Of a DNA stretch of 64,000 nucleotides, positions 1-9,400 are shown piece by piece. The notes beneath the pieces were generated by a model. It saw only the letters and a program-made list of their open reading frames with translations, had not been told where the DNA came from and ran no database searches. The DNA is from an uncultured Draconibacterium sp. (lineage in GTDB: Bacteria > Bacteroidota > Bacteroidia > Bacteroidales > Prolixibacteraceae), in the NCBI RefSeq assembly GCF_963676735.1, contig NZ_OY781464.1:1025001-1089000 (forward strand), in the 5' to 3' direction. The position numbers were made by a program, and so were the translations under genes. How positions within the stretch are numbered: position 1 is the stretch's first letter; each line of letters starts with the position of its first letter.

Positions 1-354
1 AAAATTGCCACGCAAAAGTTTTTATTTGTTGCCACAGGAACAGGTATAAGCCCGTTTCATAGCTTCCTGAAAACACATCCAGAGCTCAATTACAAAATGG
101 TACATGGTGTGCGAAAAGCTGAAGAAGCCTATGATTATGAAGATTTTAAAAGAAGCAAAGTTACTTTGTGTACCTCGGGAGAAAAGCAAGGCGATTTTTA
201 TGGCCGGGTAACCGGTTTTTTAAGTACGCAGACTTTCGACGAAGATACCAACTGTTTCTTATGCGGAAATAGCGAGATGATATACGAAGTTTTTGATATA
301 TTAACAGGAAAAGGAATTCCGGTTTCAAATATTTATACTGAAGTATATTTTTAA
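1..354 (+). CDS. Ferredoxin-NADP reductase family, C-terminal part (cut by window start)
   Basis: The reading frame is open from base 1, so the gene starts outside the window. The 117 visible residues are the NAD(P)-binding half of an FNR-type flavoprotein. ATGTGISPF near visible residue 11 is the pyridine-nucleotide-binding glycine loop, and CGNSEMIYEVFDIL near the end matches the usual CG-P-MI-motif region. The family moves electrons between NAD(P)H and ferredoxin or flavodoxin through FAD. The FAD-binding half is not visible, so substrate and exact subfamily are open. Confidence 0.8.
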   Translation, partial: KIATQKFLFVATGTGISPFHSFLKTHPELNYKMVHGVRKAEEAYDYEDFKRSKVTLCTSGEKQGDFYGRVTGFLSTQTFDEDTNCFLCGNSEMIYEVFDILTGKGIPVSNIYTEVYF

Positions 355-460
355 ATAGAAAAAGCTGTAAATAACAAGGGATAAAATTACCCTTCTTTTA
401 TGGGAAGCTTGCTGAGGAAGGAAGACAGGAGGGGGAAACCAAGTAAAAAAGATAGACAGA

Positions 461-1804
461 ATGAAATATCATGTAGTAACCTTAGGGTGTCAGATGAATA
501 TGTCGGATAGTGAACGGGTGATTTCGGTGCTTGACGAGGCCGGATATGAGTGGACCGACAACGAGGAGGAGGCCGGACTAATTGGTATTTTGGCGTGCTC
601 TGTGCGCCAGAAAGCAATTGACAAAGTGTATTCGAGAATTCACAAATGGAATAAGTGGAAGAACAATAAAAACCTGGTTACGTTCATTTCAGGGTGTATT
701 TTACCCGACGATCATGAGAAATTCCTGAAACTCTTTGATATAACTTTCCAGATGAAAGATTTGCCCGAACTGCCTAAAATGATTGGCAGCTACGGAGTAA
801 CTACGCCTACCCATCTGAATGTAGGTATTGATCCGCACAATGAGAATATTGAAGATTTCTGGAATGTGCAGCCTCATTACCAGTCGAAATTTGAAGCATT
901 TATTCCTATTCAAAACGGTTGCGATAAATTTTGTACCTATTGTGCTGTGCCGTATACACGCGGTCGGGAAGTTTCGCGCCCATCAAAAGATATTGTTGCA
1001 GAAGTGGCTTTACTGGTGGCACAAGGGTATAAATCTATTACCTTGTTGGGGCAAAATGTAAACTCATATGGCCTCGATAAAAAAGGCGAAGAACTAACTT
1101 TTCCTCAGCTGCTTAAAGAGATTGGAGAATTGGGGAACAGGTTGAAAAAGGAATTCTGGTTATATTTTACTTCGCCACATCCGCGTGATATGACTGATGA
1201 AGTTATTGAAGTAATAGCAGAGTATCCGGTTTTGGGAAAACAAATTCATTTGCCAATGCAGAGTGGTGATGATAAGGTGCTTATGCGAATGAACCGCAAA
1301 CACAATATGGAAAAATATCGACATATTGTTGAAACCATCAGGCGTATTTTACCGCAGGCTACCCTTTTTACCGATGTAATTGTTGGTTTTACAGGAGAAA
1401 CCGAAGAGCAATTCGAGAATACACGTAAAGCCTTTGATGAATTTAAGTTCAACATGTCGTACACAGCTATTTATTCTCCACGGCCCGGAGCAACCAGTCA
1501 TCGCTGGGTTGACGATGTGCCACTTGAAGAGAAAAAACGACGCCTGCATCAGTTAACCGAAGATTTGCGAAAACATAACCTGCCATATAATAAAAACCTA
1601 ATTGGACAAACAAAACGGGTTTTGGTTCGGGGCGAGGACAGAAAAGAGGGGTACCTTACATCTTACACCGAAGGAAAATTAACCATCCGTTTTGCTTGTA
1701 ACGATAAATCATTGATCGGACAATTTGCTGACATTAAAATTACTTCTGCTTCTGATTTTTCGCTGGAAGGAGAGCTGCAGGAAGTGGTAGCCAGTTGCGA
1801 ATAA
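461..1804 (+). CDS. miaB: MiaB-type tRNA methylthiotransferase (radical SAM)
   Basis: The 447-residue protein has the three parts of a methylthiotransferase. The N-terminal UPF0004 domain carries the auxiliary-cluster cysteines C10, C46 and C79. The radical SAM core has C154, C158 and C161 (CDKFCTYC). A C-terminal TRAM RNA-binding domain starts near residue 380. MiaB adds a methylthio group to N6-isopentenyladenosine-37 of tRNAs. The order and spacing fit MiaB better than RimO or MtaB. The motif around C46 (ACSVRQKAID) differs somewhat from the commonest MiaB form, so a MiaB-like paralogue is possible. An AGGAGGGGG purine run lies about 25 nt upstream of the ATG. Confidence 0.86.
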   Translation: MKYHVVTLGCQMNMSDSERVISVLDEAGYEWTDNEEEAGLIGILACSVRQKAIDKVYSRIHKWNKWKNNKNLVTFISGCILPDDHEKFLKLFDITFQMKDLPELPKMIGSYGVTTPTHLNVGIDPHNENIEDFWNVQPHYQSKFEAFIPIQNGCDKFCTYCAVPYTRGREVSRPSKDIVAEVALLVAQGYKSITLLGQNVNSYGLDKKGEELTFPQLLKEIGELGNRLKKEFWLYFTSPHPRDMTDEVIEVIAEYPVLGKQIHLPMQSGDDKVLMRMNRKHNMEKYRHIVETIRRILPQATLFTDVIVGFTGETEEQFENTRKAFDEFKFNMSYTAIYSPRPGATSHRWVDDVPLEEKKRRLHQLTEDLRKHNLPYNKNLIGQTKRVLVRGEDRKEGYLTSYTEGKLTIRFACNDKSLIGQFADIKITSASDFSLEGELQEVVASCE

Positions 1805-1821
1805 AATGCTAAGTTATAAAC

Positions 1822-1859
1822 TATACAGATTCTGTCTTCGATAAGGTAGAATCTGTATA
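1822..1859. terminator. Bidirectional hairpin between convergent genes
   Basis: A perfect 12-bp stem (TATACAGATTCT and its complement) encloses a 14-nt loop. It lies between the convergent methylthiotransferase and lipase-like genes. The T tracts are weak on both sides, so the terminator role is inferred from position. Confidence 0.6.
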
Positions 1860-1920
1860 ATTCTTTATTGTCGACTGAAAGAAATCTAAAATTACTTTTT
1901 CGTATCCTCGTAGTGCGTGT

Positions 1921-3159
1921 CTACATAGTACTGTTTTCTAACTCAATGAACCAAAGTATAGATGCTAAGCCTGCAGGTATTATTCCGCCAGTATGATCGA
2001 GCCCCACCAGAGGAATATATTGTACTTGATCAGTAGAGGCGCCACCGGCAATAAATTCGGCATACTTTTCTTCTGCTACAATTGACGGAACATAGGTGTC
2101 GGCTGTACCATGATAGAGCCTTGTTTGAGATTTTGGGACAAACGCAGGCACACTATTTTCTTGAAGCATGCTTAAAACCTCCTCATAATTTGCTTCCGAA
2201 TCCCATCCGCTTAGGTATTCAGGTGTAAATAAATTGGCAATTGTTGTAGTTAACTGGTTGTTCAGGTCTTCTCCTGAAGTATTTCCATCAAACATGGTCT
2301 CAATTTTTGCAGCATAGGGTTCCTGAAAAACGGTATTTATTGGAGTTGTTAAACCTAACTGAAGGTAGCTGTTAAAAATATAAGCCAGAAAATATGGCAT
2401 CGGGTATTCTGCTAAACCAACCACATATTGGTTAAGGGTTGTAAGGTTGTATGGGCCTGCACTACATGCACTTGCTTTTAAACTAAAGGCAAACGAAGCA
2501 TCGGCTTCAATGGCTTGCTGAACCTGCATGGTAGCCCAGCCTCCTTGTGAGTATCCTGCAAGGTACAAATCATTATTCAGCGAGATATTTTCTTCATTCT
2601 CAACAAACTCTTCTACTGCTTTTAGCATATCGGTAACAGTTTGTACGGTTGATTCGCGATGCAAATAAGGATGAAACATTTGATCGGCCTCGCCAAATCC
2701 CAGGTAATCCGGAAGGGCGATAACAAAGCCGGTTGAACCCATCATTTTTAGAATACGAAACAGGTCGTTATTTGTATCCACCGAGGGGGCTTTGCTGTGC
2801 AAAGTGTTAGTACCGTTCTGGTAACTTATAACTGAATAATCGCCCGCAGCATCAGGTAGGGCCACTACACCCGAAGCGTTGATGGTTTCATCATTAAAAG
2901 TAGTTTTATAAGTTACTTTGTATACTTCAACACCCGATTTTACAAGGTCAGCAAGGTCAGCCAATTCCGGGTATTGTGTGGAGGCAATGGCTATTAACAG
3001 GTCAATTTGTGTTTTTGAATAGGATTCCTGTAGTGTCGCTTCAACTAAATATTCATTTCCTGTAACCGGTGTTTCTACATCGTCCATTTCATCGCACGAC
3101 ACCAAAACAAATGCAGCAAGGAAAAAGTAAAATAAAAATCGAATAAATTTCTGATTCAT
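1921..3159 (-). CDS. Secreted lipase-like alpha/beta-hydrolase lipoprotein
   Basis: The protein (412 aa) starts with a hydrophobic signal and a lipobox ending in C22 (LVSC), so it is probably a lipoprotein. It resembles the secretory lipase (LIP) or large alpha/beta-hydrolase family. A nucleophile elbow GYSQGG puts the catalytic serine at S204. HGTADTYVP gives a candidate acid D354 and GLDHTGG a candidate base H389. It probably cleaves esters outside the cytoplasm; the substrate cannot be read from sequence. It stands alone on the minus strand with no visible partner genes. Confidence 0.78.
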   Translation of the reverse strand: MNQKFIRFLFYFFLAAFVLVSCDEMDDVETPVTGNEYLVEATLQESYSKTQIDLLIAIASTQYPELADLADLVKSGVEVYKVTYKTTFNDETINASGVVALPDAAGDYSVISYQNGTNTLHSKAPSVDTNNDLFRILKMMGSTGFVIALPDYLGFGEADQMFHPYLHRESTVQTVTDMLKAVEEFVENEENISLNNDLYLAGYSQGGWATMQVQQAIEADASFAFSLKASACSAGPYNLTTLNQYVVGLAEYPMPYFLAYIFNSYLQLGLTTPINTVFQEPYAAKIETMFDGNTSGEDLNNQLTTTIANLFTPEYLSGWDSEANYEEVLSMLQENSVPAFVPKSQTRLYHGTADTYVPSIVAEEKYAEFIAGGASTDQVQYIPLVGLDHTGGIIPAGLASILWFIELENSTM

Positions 3160-3363
3160 GGCTAAGAGTTTTGTTTAAGAATAAACCAAAAATAGGCTAA
3201 TTTATTTTTCAAGTAAAGGATTTGGAGGAATAATTAGGAATTAAAAACACGTAAAACAGTTGCGAGGTTATTGAGATATGATTGAATTTATTAAATTTAG
3301 CATCAGAATCGATCAGAACAGGATGGAGGAAAGGCAATAATTTGTACTGAAATAAAGAGAGAA

Positions 3364-4086
3364 ATGAAGAAATTTTTTGTACTGTTTATATTTAGTCTTT
3401 TTACTTTACTGGCTAAGCCTCAATCAACTAAAGTTTTATTAGTAACCGGAGGGCACAGTTACGACACCATTCAATTTTTTGAGTTATTTGACGAACTGAA
3501 GAATGTAGAATATGAACACTTGCAACAACCTGAAGCGAATAAAAAAATAGCTGATGGTTATGCAAGCAATTTTGATGTGTTGGTGTTTTACGACATGTGG
3601 AAAACAATTACTCCGGAACAAAAGGCCGCTTATATTCGGCTTACCAAACAGGGTAAACCCTTTTTATTTTTGCATCACTCCCTTGTTTCCTATCAAAACT
3701 GGCCGGCTTTCGAAAAAATTATTGGAGGCAAATATGTGCGTGAGTCCAAAAATGTACCTGAAGAAGAATGGTCGGATTACGAACACGATGTTTGGGTGTA
3801 TTGCAGTGTTGAAAACTACACTCCGGTAACGGCTGGTTTTCATGAATTACGTTTTTTTGATGAAGTGTATGGAAACATCAGAATCTCGGAGGAAGTAAAA
3901 CCATTGCTGAGAACGCGGCATCCGAAAAGTGCTGATTTTGTGGCATGGGAAAACAGGTATAATGCATCAACAGTACTTTATATTCAACCGGGCCACGATA
4001 AACGAACCTATGAAAACGAAGAATACCGAAAACTGATAAAACAAGCGATACAATATTTAAAAAATTCAGATAAATCAAAATTATAA
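3364..4086 (+). CDS. Secreted ThuA-like domain protein
   Basis: A signal peptide of about 20 residues precedes a ThuA-like (class I amidotransferase-like fold) domain that fills the rest of the 240 residues. Family marks are KVLLVTGGHSYD near the start, the FLHHSL segment in the middle and a WENRYN...IQPGHD region near the end. ThuA proteins are linked to sugar use, often on disaccharides or ketosugars, but few have known reactions. The MFS transporter follows 60 nt downstream and a GH3 enzyme after that, which suggests a sugar-catabolic group. Confidence 0.8.
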   Translation: MKKFFVLFIFSLFTLLAKPQSTKVLLVTGGHSYDTIQFFELFDELKNVEYEHLQQPEANKKIADGYASNFDVLVFYDMWKTITPEQKAAYIRLTKQGKPFLFLHHSLVSYQNWPAFEKIIGGKYVRESKNVPEEEWSDYEHDVWVYCSVENYTPVTAGFHELRFFDEVYGNIRISEEVKPLLRTRHPKSADFVAWENRYNASTVLYIQPGHDKRTYENEEYRKLIKQAIQYLKNSDKSKL

Positions 4087-4145
4087 ACTTAGAGATGCGG
4101 GAACTAATTCACGCTTAACCTAAATCTCTGCTAAACCAATTTACT

Positions 4146-5468
4146 ATGAAAGATGTAAATCAGAAACGACTTTTTGTTGCTGCTTGTCTTGCTTTGCTGG
4201 TTACAGCAATAACCTTCGCCATTCGGGCAAAAATTGAAGGGGTATTTACCGACGAATACGGACTATCAAAAGAAGATGTTGGCCGGGCTTTTGGGCCAGC
4301 GTTTTGGGGATTTGCTGTTGCCATGTTTGCCGGTGGTTATTTTATCGATTTGGTAAAAACCAAAACTATTGTTTGGATGGCTTTTGGGCTTCACCTGGTA
4401 GGAATAGTGCTGTTACTTATGGCAAAAGATTATACCTCCTTGTTTATTTCCAATGTATTTATTGGGTTGGGCAACGGTAGCGTTGAGGCAGCTTGTAATC
4501 CGCTGGTGGCTACGTTGTTCCCTGATAAGAAAACGAAAATGCTAAATCGTTTTCATGTATGGTTTCCTGGAGGAATTGTAATTGGCAGCCTTTTGGCAGC
4601 GCTTATTATGGATGCCTTAAATTTACCATGGCAGGTGTTGGTCGGAATGTTATTTATTCCGTTGGTAATATATGGAGTATTGTTCTTTGGGCAGAAAATA
4701 CCGGAAACAGAGCGGGTGGCAACCGGCGTAAGCTACAAAGAAATGATGCGGAATGTTGGAGCACCGTACACGATAACACTGGCTGTTATTTTTATGATTC
4801 TGGTAGCAACTACCCCTTCAATTGCCGAACTGGTTACAGCCAACTATGCCACTCCATTAATAATTGTTGGTGTAATAACAGCACTAATAATTGTTGAAGG
4901 ACGGTTAGTAAATAAAATTACATTGTTATTCCCATTTATATTTGGATGTATGCTACTTACCGCATCAACAGAGTTGGGAACAACACAATGGATTAATGCC
5001 CTGCTTGCTGATAATGGTATTCACCCAATGATTGTTCTTGCAGTAGTTACCGGCTTAATGGCAGTCGGCCGTTATTTTGCAGGTGGACTAATTCATCGTT
5101 TAAATCCTGCGGGTGTTCTACTTGGTTCGGCAATATTTTCAGTAGCCGGACTGTTGCTCTTAAGCATTTCAAGTGGTGCGGTAATGACAGTTGTTTCAGC
5201 TGCCGTATTTGCAATTGGTGTATGTTATTTCTGGCCAACAATGATTGGCGTTGCCTCCGAATATGTTCCGAAAAGTGGAGCCCTTGGTATGTCAATTCTG
5301 GGAGGTGCAGGTTTTGTGGCTACATCGATGATATTGCCCATTATGGGAAAATCAATAGAAACTGCTGGTGCTCAGATTACTTTGCGTAACATGGCCGTAT
5401 TGCCCGTAATTCTTGTTGCAGCATTCATAATATTGAATATAGTTGTGCGAAAATCGCATACAAAGTAA
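4146..5468 (+). CDS. MFS transporter, probably for a sugar or related solute
   Basis: The 440 residues form about 12 hydrophobic helices with the repeated two-half pattern of the major facilitator superfamily. A glycine-rich stretch GNGSVEAACNPLVATLFPD in helix 4 and the central loop near residues 190-200 are visible. It sits between the ThuA-like protein and a periplasmic GH3 enzyme, so import of the liberated sugar is the simplest role. This is an inference from neighbours; MFS specificity cannot be read from sequence alone. A strong terminator follows. Confidence 0.8.
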   Translation: MKDVNQKRLFVAACLALLVTAITFAIRAKIEGVFTDEYGLSKEDVGRAFGPAFWGFAVAMFAGGYFIDLVKTKTIVWMAFGLHLVGIVLLLMAKDYTSLFISNVFIGLGNGSVEAACNPLVATLFPDKKTKMLNRFHVWFPGGIVIGSLLAALIMDALNLPWQVLVGMLFIPLVIYGVLFFGQKIPETERVATGVSYKEMMRNVGAPYTITLAVIFMILVATTPSIAELVTANYATPLIIVGVITALIIVEGRLVNKITLLFPFIFGCMLLTASTELGTTQWINALLADNGIHPMIVLAVVTGLMAVGRYFAGGLIHRLNPAGVLLGSAIFSVAGLLLLSISSGAVMTVVSAAVFAIGVCYFWPTMIGVASEYVPKSGALGMSILGGAGFVATSMILPIMGKSIETAGAQITLRNMAVLPVILVAAFIILNIVVRKSHTK

Positions 5469-5490
5469 TATGTTTTTACAAGAGAATTTG

Positions 5491-5518
5491 AAAGGCGGAT
5501 TTTGTTCCGCCTTTTTTT
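5491..5518 (+). terminator. Rho-independent terminator after the MFS gene
   Basis: A 9-bp stem AAAGGCGGA/TCCGCCTTT with a short loop is followed by a run of seven T. It ends the ThuA-MFS transcript before the GH3 gene. Confidence 0.85.
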
Positions 5519-5567
5519 ATGCTATATTTGCATTAAATTGTAAAATATACAATAAGATAACGATCGT

Positions 5568-7850
5568 ATGAAAAAACTAATTCTTTCCATCCTTGTAATG
5601 AGTGTTATAGCTGTTGCTTGTACAAAAAGCACCGACCCCGGAAAACACGCTAAAAATGAAATTGATGTAAGAGTTGAAGCCTTGCTGGCAAAAATGACTT
5701 TAACTGAAAAAGTTGGTCAGTTAAACCAGTATTCATCGCGTTGGGAGATGACAGGGCCTGCTCCTGAAGGTGTTGATTCCATGGCCCTGTATAATATGAT
5801 AAAAGAAGGGAAACTGGGATCGATGTTAAATGTAACAGGGGCAATCGCAACCTGCAATATTCAGCGCTGGGCAGTCGATAGCAGCCGTTTAGGAATTCCT
5901 CTAATTCTGGCCTACGATGTAATACACGGCTACGAAACCATGTTTCCTATTCCATTGGCAGAAGCAGCAAGCTGGGAACCCGAACTGGCACAGTTATCCT
6001 CTCGAATAGCAGCAATTGAAGCTTCAGCCGCAGGTTTGCACTGGACTTTTGCTCCAATGGTTGATATTGCCAGAGATGCCCGTTGGGGAAGATTTATGGA
6101 AGGTTCCGGAGAAGATCCTTACCTAGGAGCAAAAATGGCCTATGCCCGGGTAAAAGGTTTTCAGGGCGATGATTTGTCGGCAGAAAATACCATAGCTGCC
6201 TGTGCAAAACACTTTGCTGCCTATGGTTTTATCGAATCGGGCAGAGACTACAACTCGGCTCAAATAGGAAATCCAACCTTGCACAATATTGTTTTGCCTC
6301 CGTTTAAAGCTTGTGTTGAGGCAGAAGTAGCAACATTTATGAATGCTTTTAATACCATAAATGAAATGCCGGCAACAGCAAGTAGTTATTTGCAACGTGA
6401 CATTTTAAAAGGCGAATGGGGCTTTGATGGTTTTGTGGTTTCAGATTGGAATTCGATCGGAGAGTTAATACCACACGGTGTCGCAGCTGATAAAAAGGCG
6501 GCAGCCTTACTGGCAATTAATGCCGGATCGGATATGGATATGGAAGGTAACGCTTACGTAAAACACCTGGAAGAGTTGGTAAATGAGGGACTTGTTGAGG
6601 AGACATTGGTAGACGATGCAGTAAGAAGAATATTACGTATAAAGTTTAAGTTAGGATTATTTGATGATCCATACAAATATTGTAATCCCGAGCGCGAAGA
6701 GGCGGTAATGCGATGCGAAGAACACCTTGCTGCTGCAAAAGAGGCTGCAAAAAAGAGTATTGTTCTATTAAAAAACGACAACAACTTGTTACCGCTTAAA
6801 AAAGATGGTTTGAAAATAGCTGTGATTGGCGAGCTTGCCGAAAGCAAAGATGTTCCGCTGGGGAGCTGGAGGGCTAAAGCCGTAACTAACTCTGCTGTTT
6901 CTTTACTCGAAGGAATGAAAAATACGACAGGCAGCTCAAGCATAAATTTTGCAAAAGGGCCGGATTACATTAATGGTTATCGTTCGTTTTTAACCGAGTT
7001 GCAGTTTAATACCACCAACCGAAATGGTATGTCAGCCGCTAAAAACCTGGCCTCAAAATCAGATGTGGTGGTTATTGCCTTAGGCGAAGATTGTTGGCAG
7101 AGTGGGGAAGGACGTAGCCAAACCGATATTGCATTGAAAGGCTTGCAGCAAGAATTGTTGGAAGAAATATATAAAGTAAATAAAAATGTTGTTGTGGTGC
7201 TGATGAATGGCCGACCAATTGAAATTAACTGGATGGCAGAAAATGTACCTTCAATAGTTGAGTGCTGGCATTTGGGATCTGAAGCAGGTAACGGAATTGC
7301 AGAAGTGTTATTTGGTGACTACAACCCTGCAGGAAAACTTCCGGTATCTTTTCCAAGGGCCGTTGGTCAACAACCATTGTATTACAATCATTTAAATACA
7401 GGTCGCCCAACTAATCGCGAAGGAAATGTATTTTGGTCGCATTATACCGACCAAAGTAAGGAACCGCTTTTTCCTTTTGGATATGGTTTAAGTTACACCC
7501 AATTTACTTATTCCGATTTAGCTCTTTCTGCCGGCGAAATTAACGAAGACAGCAAGATTGTAGCCTCAGCAACAATTACAAACACCGGAGATGTAGTTGG
7601 TGAAGAGGTTGTGCAATTGTATATTCGCGACCTGGTAGGAAGTGTTTCTCGTCCGGTAAAAGAACTAAAAGGATTTAAAAAAATAAGTCTGAAACCGAAT
7701 GAATCGCAAAAGGTATCTTTTGAAATTACAACTGAAGATCTTGAGTTTTACGGCGCGTCAGGAGAATGGAAAGCTGAGCCAGGAGAATTTAAACTATGGA
7801 TTGGTCCAAATTCGGCTGAAGGCCTTGAAACAGCCTTTGTTTTAAAATAG
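5568..7850 (+). CDS. bglX: Glycoside hydrolase family 3 beta-glucosidase lipoprotein
   Basis: The 760-residue enzyme has a lipoprotein signal (cysteine after VIAVA), an N-terminal GH3 TIM barrel, the GH3 C-terminal alpha/beta sandwich and a fibronectin-III-like domain at about residues 650-750. The nucleophile is D293 in VVSDWNS, and KHFAAYG and SGEDPYLG are the usual substrate-binding loops. BglX-type enzymes release glucose from beta-linked oligosaccharides in the periplasm. The MFS transporter upstream may take up the product. The length and domain order are typical of the family, and the fold is not in doubt; the beta-glucosidase label is the commonest activity but GH3 also includes xylosidases. 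Confidence 0.92.
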   Translation: MKKLILSILVMSVIAVACTKSTDPGKHAKNEIDVRVEALLAKMTLTEKVGQLNQYSSRWEMTGPAPEGVDSMALYNMIKEGKLGSMLNVTGAIATCNIQRWAVDSSRLGIPLILAYDVIHGYETMFPIPLAEAASWEPELAQLSSRIAAIEASAAGLHWTFAPMVDIARDARWGRFMEGSGEDPYLGAKMAYARVKGFQGDDLSAENTIAACAKHFAAYGFIESGRDYNSAQIGNPTLHNIVLPPFKACVEAEVATFMNAFNTINEMPATASSYLQRDILKGEWGFDGFVVSDWNSIGELIPHGVAADKKAAALLAINAGSDMDMEGNAYVKHLEELVNEGLVEETLVDDAVRRILRIKFKLGLFDDPYKYCNPEREEAVMRCEEHLAAAKEAAKKSIVLLKNDNNLLPLKKDGLKIAVIGELAESKDVPLGSWRAKAVTNSAVSLLEGMKNTTGSSSINFAKGPDYINGYRSFLTELQFNTTNRNGMSAAKNLASKSDVVVIALGEDCWQSGEGRSQTDIALKGLQQELLEEIYKVNKNVVVVLMNGRPIEINWMAENVPSIVECWHLGSEAGNGIAEVLFGDYNPAGKLPVSFPRAVGQQPLYYNHLNTGRPTNREGNVFWSHYTDQSKEPLFPFGYGLSYTQFTYSDLALSAGEINEDSKIVASATITNTGDVVGEEVVQLYIRDLVGSVSRPVKELKGFKKISLKPNESQKVSFEITTEDLEFYGASGEWKAEPGEFKLWIGPNSAEGLETAFVLK

Positions 7851-7875
7851 AATTATTTCAAATAACCAGATAAGT

Positions 7876-7912
7876 GGCGGCTCCATATTTAATTATGTGA
7901 GCCGCCTTTCTT
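7876..7912 (+). terminator. Terminator after the GH3 gene
   Basis: A perfect 8-bp GC-rich stem GGCGGCTC/GAGCCGCC with a 15-nt loop is followed by TTTCTT, 25 nt after the stop codon. Confidence 0.8.
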
Positions 7913-8043
7913 ATCGGTGATTAACCATTGCTTACTTAACAAATACCATAACATTTTTTAACATTTGCATAATCATTTTCAGGTATCTTCGGTTGTATTT
8001 TTAATTAATTTAGCAAACGATAAAACCATATAACTTGCGCATT

Positions 8044-8454
8044 ATGAAATCGTTTGGCAAGTTAATCCACAAATCGTACATGACATTTTTACCAACCCAC
8101 TATCCGGTTCACTATTACGGTTTACCTGATGGGTACGTTTATTTGTGTTATGCGAGACTTTATGAAGAAGGATTTCATAAAACCGATCTCGAGTTTGTAT
8201 TTGCACGACATAACGATTTTAAGTACAATTATTTAAACGAAGTAGTAATACCAAAGGCCGAATTTAGAGCTCCTGTATATAACGAAATGGTTGATAATCC
8301 CGACCCGGATATAACAATAGTTGAAACAAGGCGTGATATAACAAGTTACGCTCAGGCCATTAAATATCTGAAATCTATTAATCAATCAACAGTAGTTATT
8401 CCTAAGTTGAAACGGACAAAGCAGACACACGATAATATTCAACTCGGCGCTTAA
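8044..8454 (+). CDS. Hypothetical protein, about 136 residues
   Basis: I do not recognise this protein. It begins best at ATG 8044 (MKSFGKLIHK); a TTG nine bases upstream is in frame but has no better context. It is soluble by appearance, with many aromatic residues in the first half (FLPTHYPVHYYGLPDGYVYL) and a basic tail. No signal peptide or membrane segment is visible. It stands alone between the GH3 terminator and the AraC-type gene. No function can be assigned. Confidence 0.55.
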   Translation: MKSFGKLIHKSYMTFLPTHYPVHYYGLPDGYVYLCYARLYEEGFHKTDLEFVFARHNDFKYNYLNEVVIPKAEFRAPVYNEMVDNPDPDITIVETRRDITSYAQAIKYLKSINQSTVVIPKLKRTKQTHDNIQLGA

Positions 8455-8630
8455 AATGCAATATTTTTGTTTTTGCTTTTAACCCAAATAAATTCTTTAT
8501 CCTTTAGAGATATTCATCAACTTTAAAAAGAGTGATGCTTATTACATTTGCCATGGCAATAAATTATGTAGCATATCTTTTTTGGTTGAATTACGTATGA
8601 GAAATCGAAAAATCATCTCACACGCACAAA

Positions 8631-9164
8631 TTGCCAGAAGTAAAGAATAGGCCAAAAACTGTTTTGTTAGAAAAATACGGAAATATGTATTCAACTCACA
8701 ATTCAGAGTTTTTAGGAAAACTACATGGAATTGTGTTACAAAATCTTTCAAATGATAATTTTGGTGTAAATGATTTGGCCGGGAAAGTGCAACTGAGTCG
8801 TTCTCAGTTGCATCGGAAAGTAAAACAACTAACAGGTAGTTCGGTTAGCTGTTTTATACGTCAGGCGCGCTTACAACAAGCAGAACAAATACTGTTAAAT
8901 GAACAGCGAACAATTTCTGAAATCGCCTACCTCGTAGGTTTTGGAAGTCCAAGTTACTTTAATAAATGTTTTCACGATTATTTTGGATTAGCCCCCGGCG
9001 ACTACAAAAAATACCATAATAACATGTTATTAGACGCTGATATTGTTGATTTAAAAAAGACAATGCAAGGGCCTGTCCGAAATACTACCAAAAAAGCATA
9101 TTATTTTTTCTTACTGGTTTTCATCATCCTTGCCCTTGTTTTAATTGCTTTTTACATGTTGTAA
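8631..9164 (+). CDS. AraC-type HTH protein with C-terminal membrane anchor; 5' end doubtful
   Basis: An AraC/XylS double helix-turn-helix fills about residues 25-125. LSRSQLHRKVKQLTG is the first recognition region and ISEIAYLVGFGSPSYFNKCF the conserved second one. A single hydrophobic helix (about 155-177) ends the protein, so it would be tail-anchored with its DNA-binding part in the cytoplasm. The frame can start only at TTG 8631 or ATG 8685. Upstream, the same frame continues behind a TGA at 8598 into a hydrophobic segment starting at ATG 8535. The gene may therefore be the 3' part of a longer membrane regulator broken by a nonsense codon. Similar HTH domains end Bacteroidota hybrid sensor proteins. 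Gene identity is firm, the start is not. Confidence 0.75.
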   Translation: MPEVKNRPKTVLLEKYGNMYSTHNSEFLGKLHGIVLQNLSNDNFGVNDLAGKVQLSRSQLHRKVKQLTGSSVSCFIRQARLQQAEQILLNEQRTISEIAYLVGFGSPSYFNKCFHDYFGLAPGDYKKYHNNMLLDADIVDLKKTMQGPVRNTTKKAYYFFLLVFIILALVLIAFYML

Positions 9165-9298
9165 ACAGTTAAATGCGCTAATTCTGCCAGTTGCACACCA
9201 GATTTTCATCAACGAGACATAGTTTTAAGAATCGCACATAATTTAAAGGATCAGAATATGAGTGAATCAAATGCAACATAGTTGCTAAGTCTGGCCTT

Positions 9299-9306
9299 TA
9301 ATTTTG
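9299..9306 (+). promoter_or_regulatory. Candidate -7 box for the TonB/TPR gene
   Basis: TAATTTTG matches the Bacteroidota -7 consensus TAnnTTTG exactly. No good -33 TTTG is seen at the right distance, and the start codon is about 95 nt downstream, so the call is tentative. Confidence 0.35.
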
Positions 9307-9400
9307 ATGTAACTTGTTGCTTAAAAGTTCCTGATAAGGAAAGGAGGAATAGAGGTAAAGGAACCACATTATTAATGTTAGTTAAAAAACTCAGAAAGCC

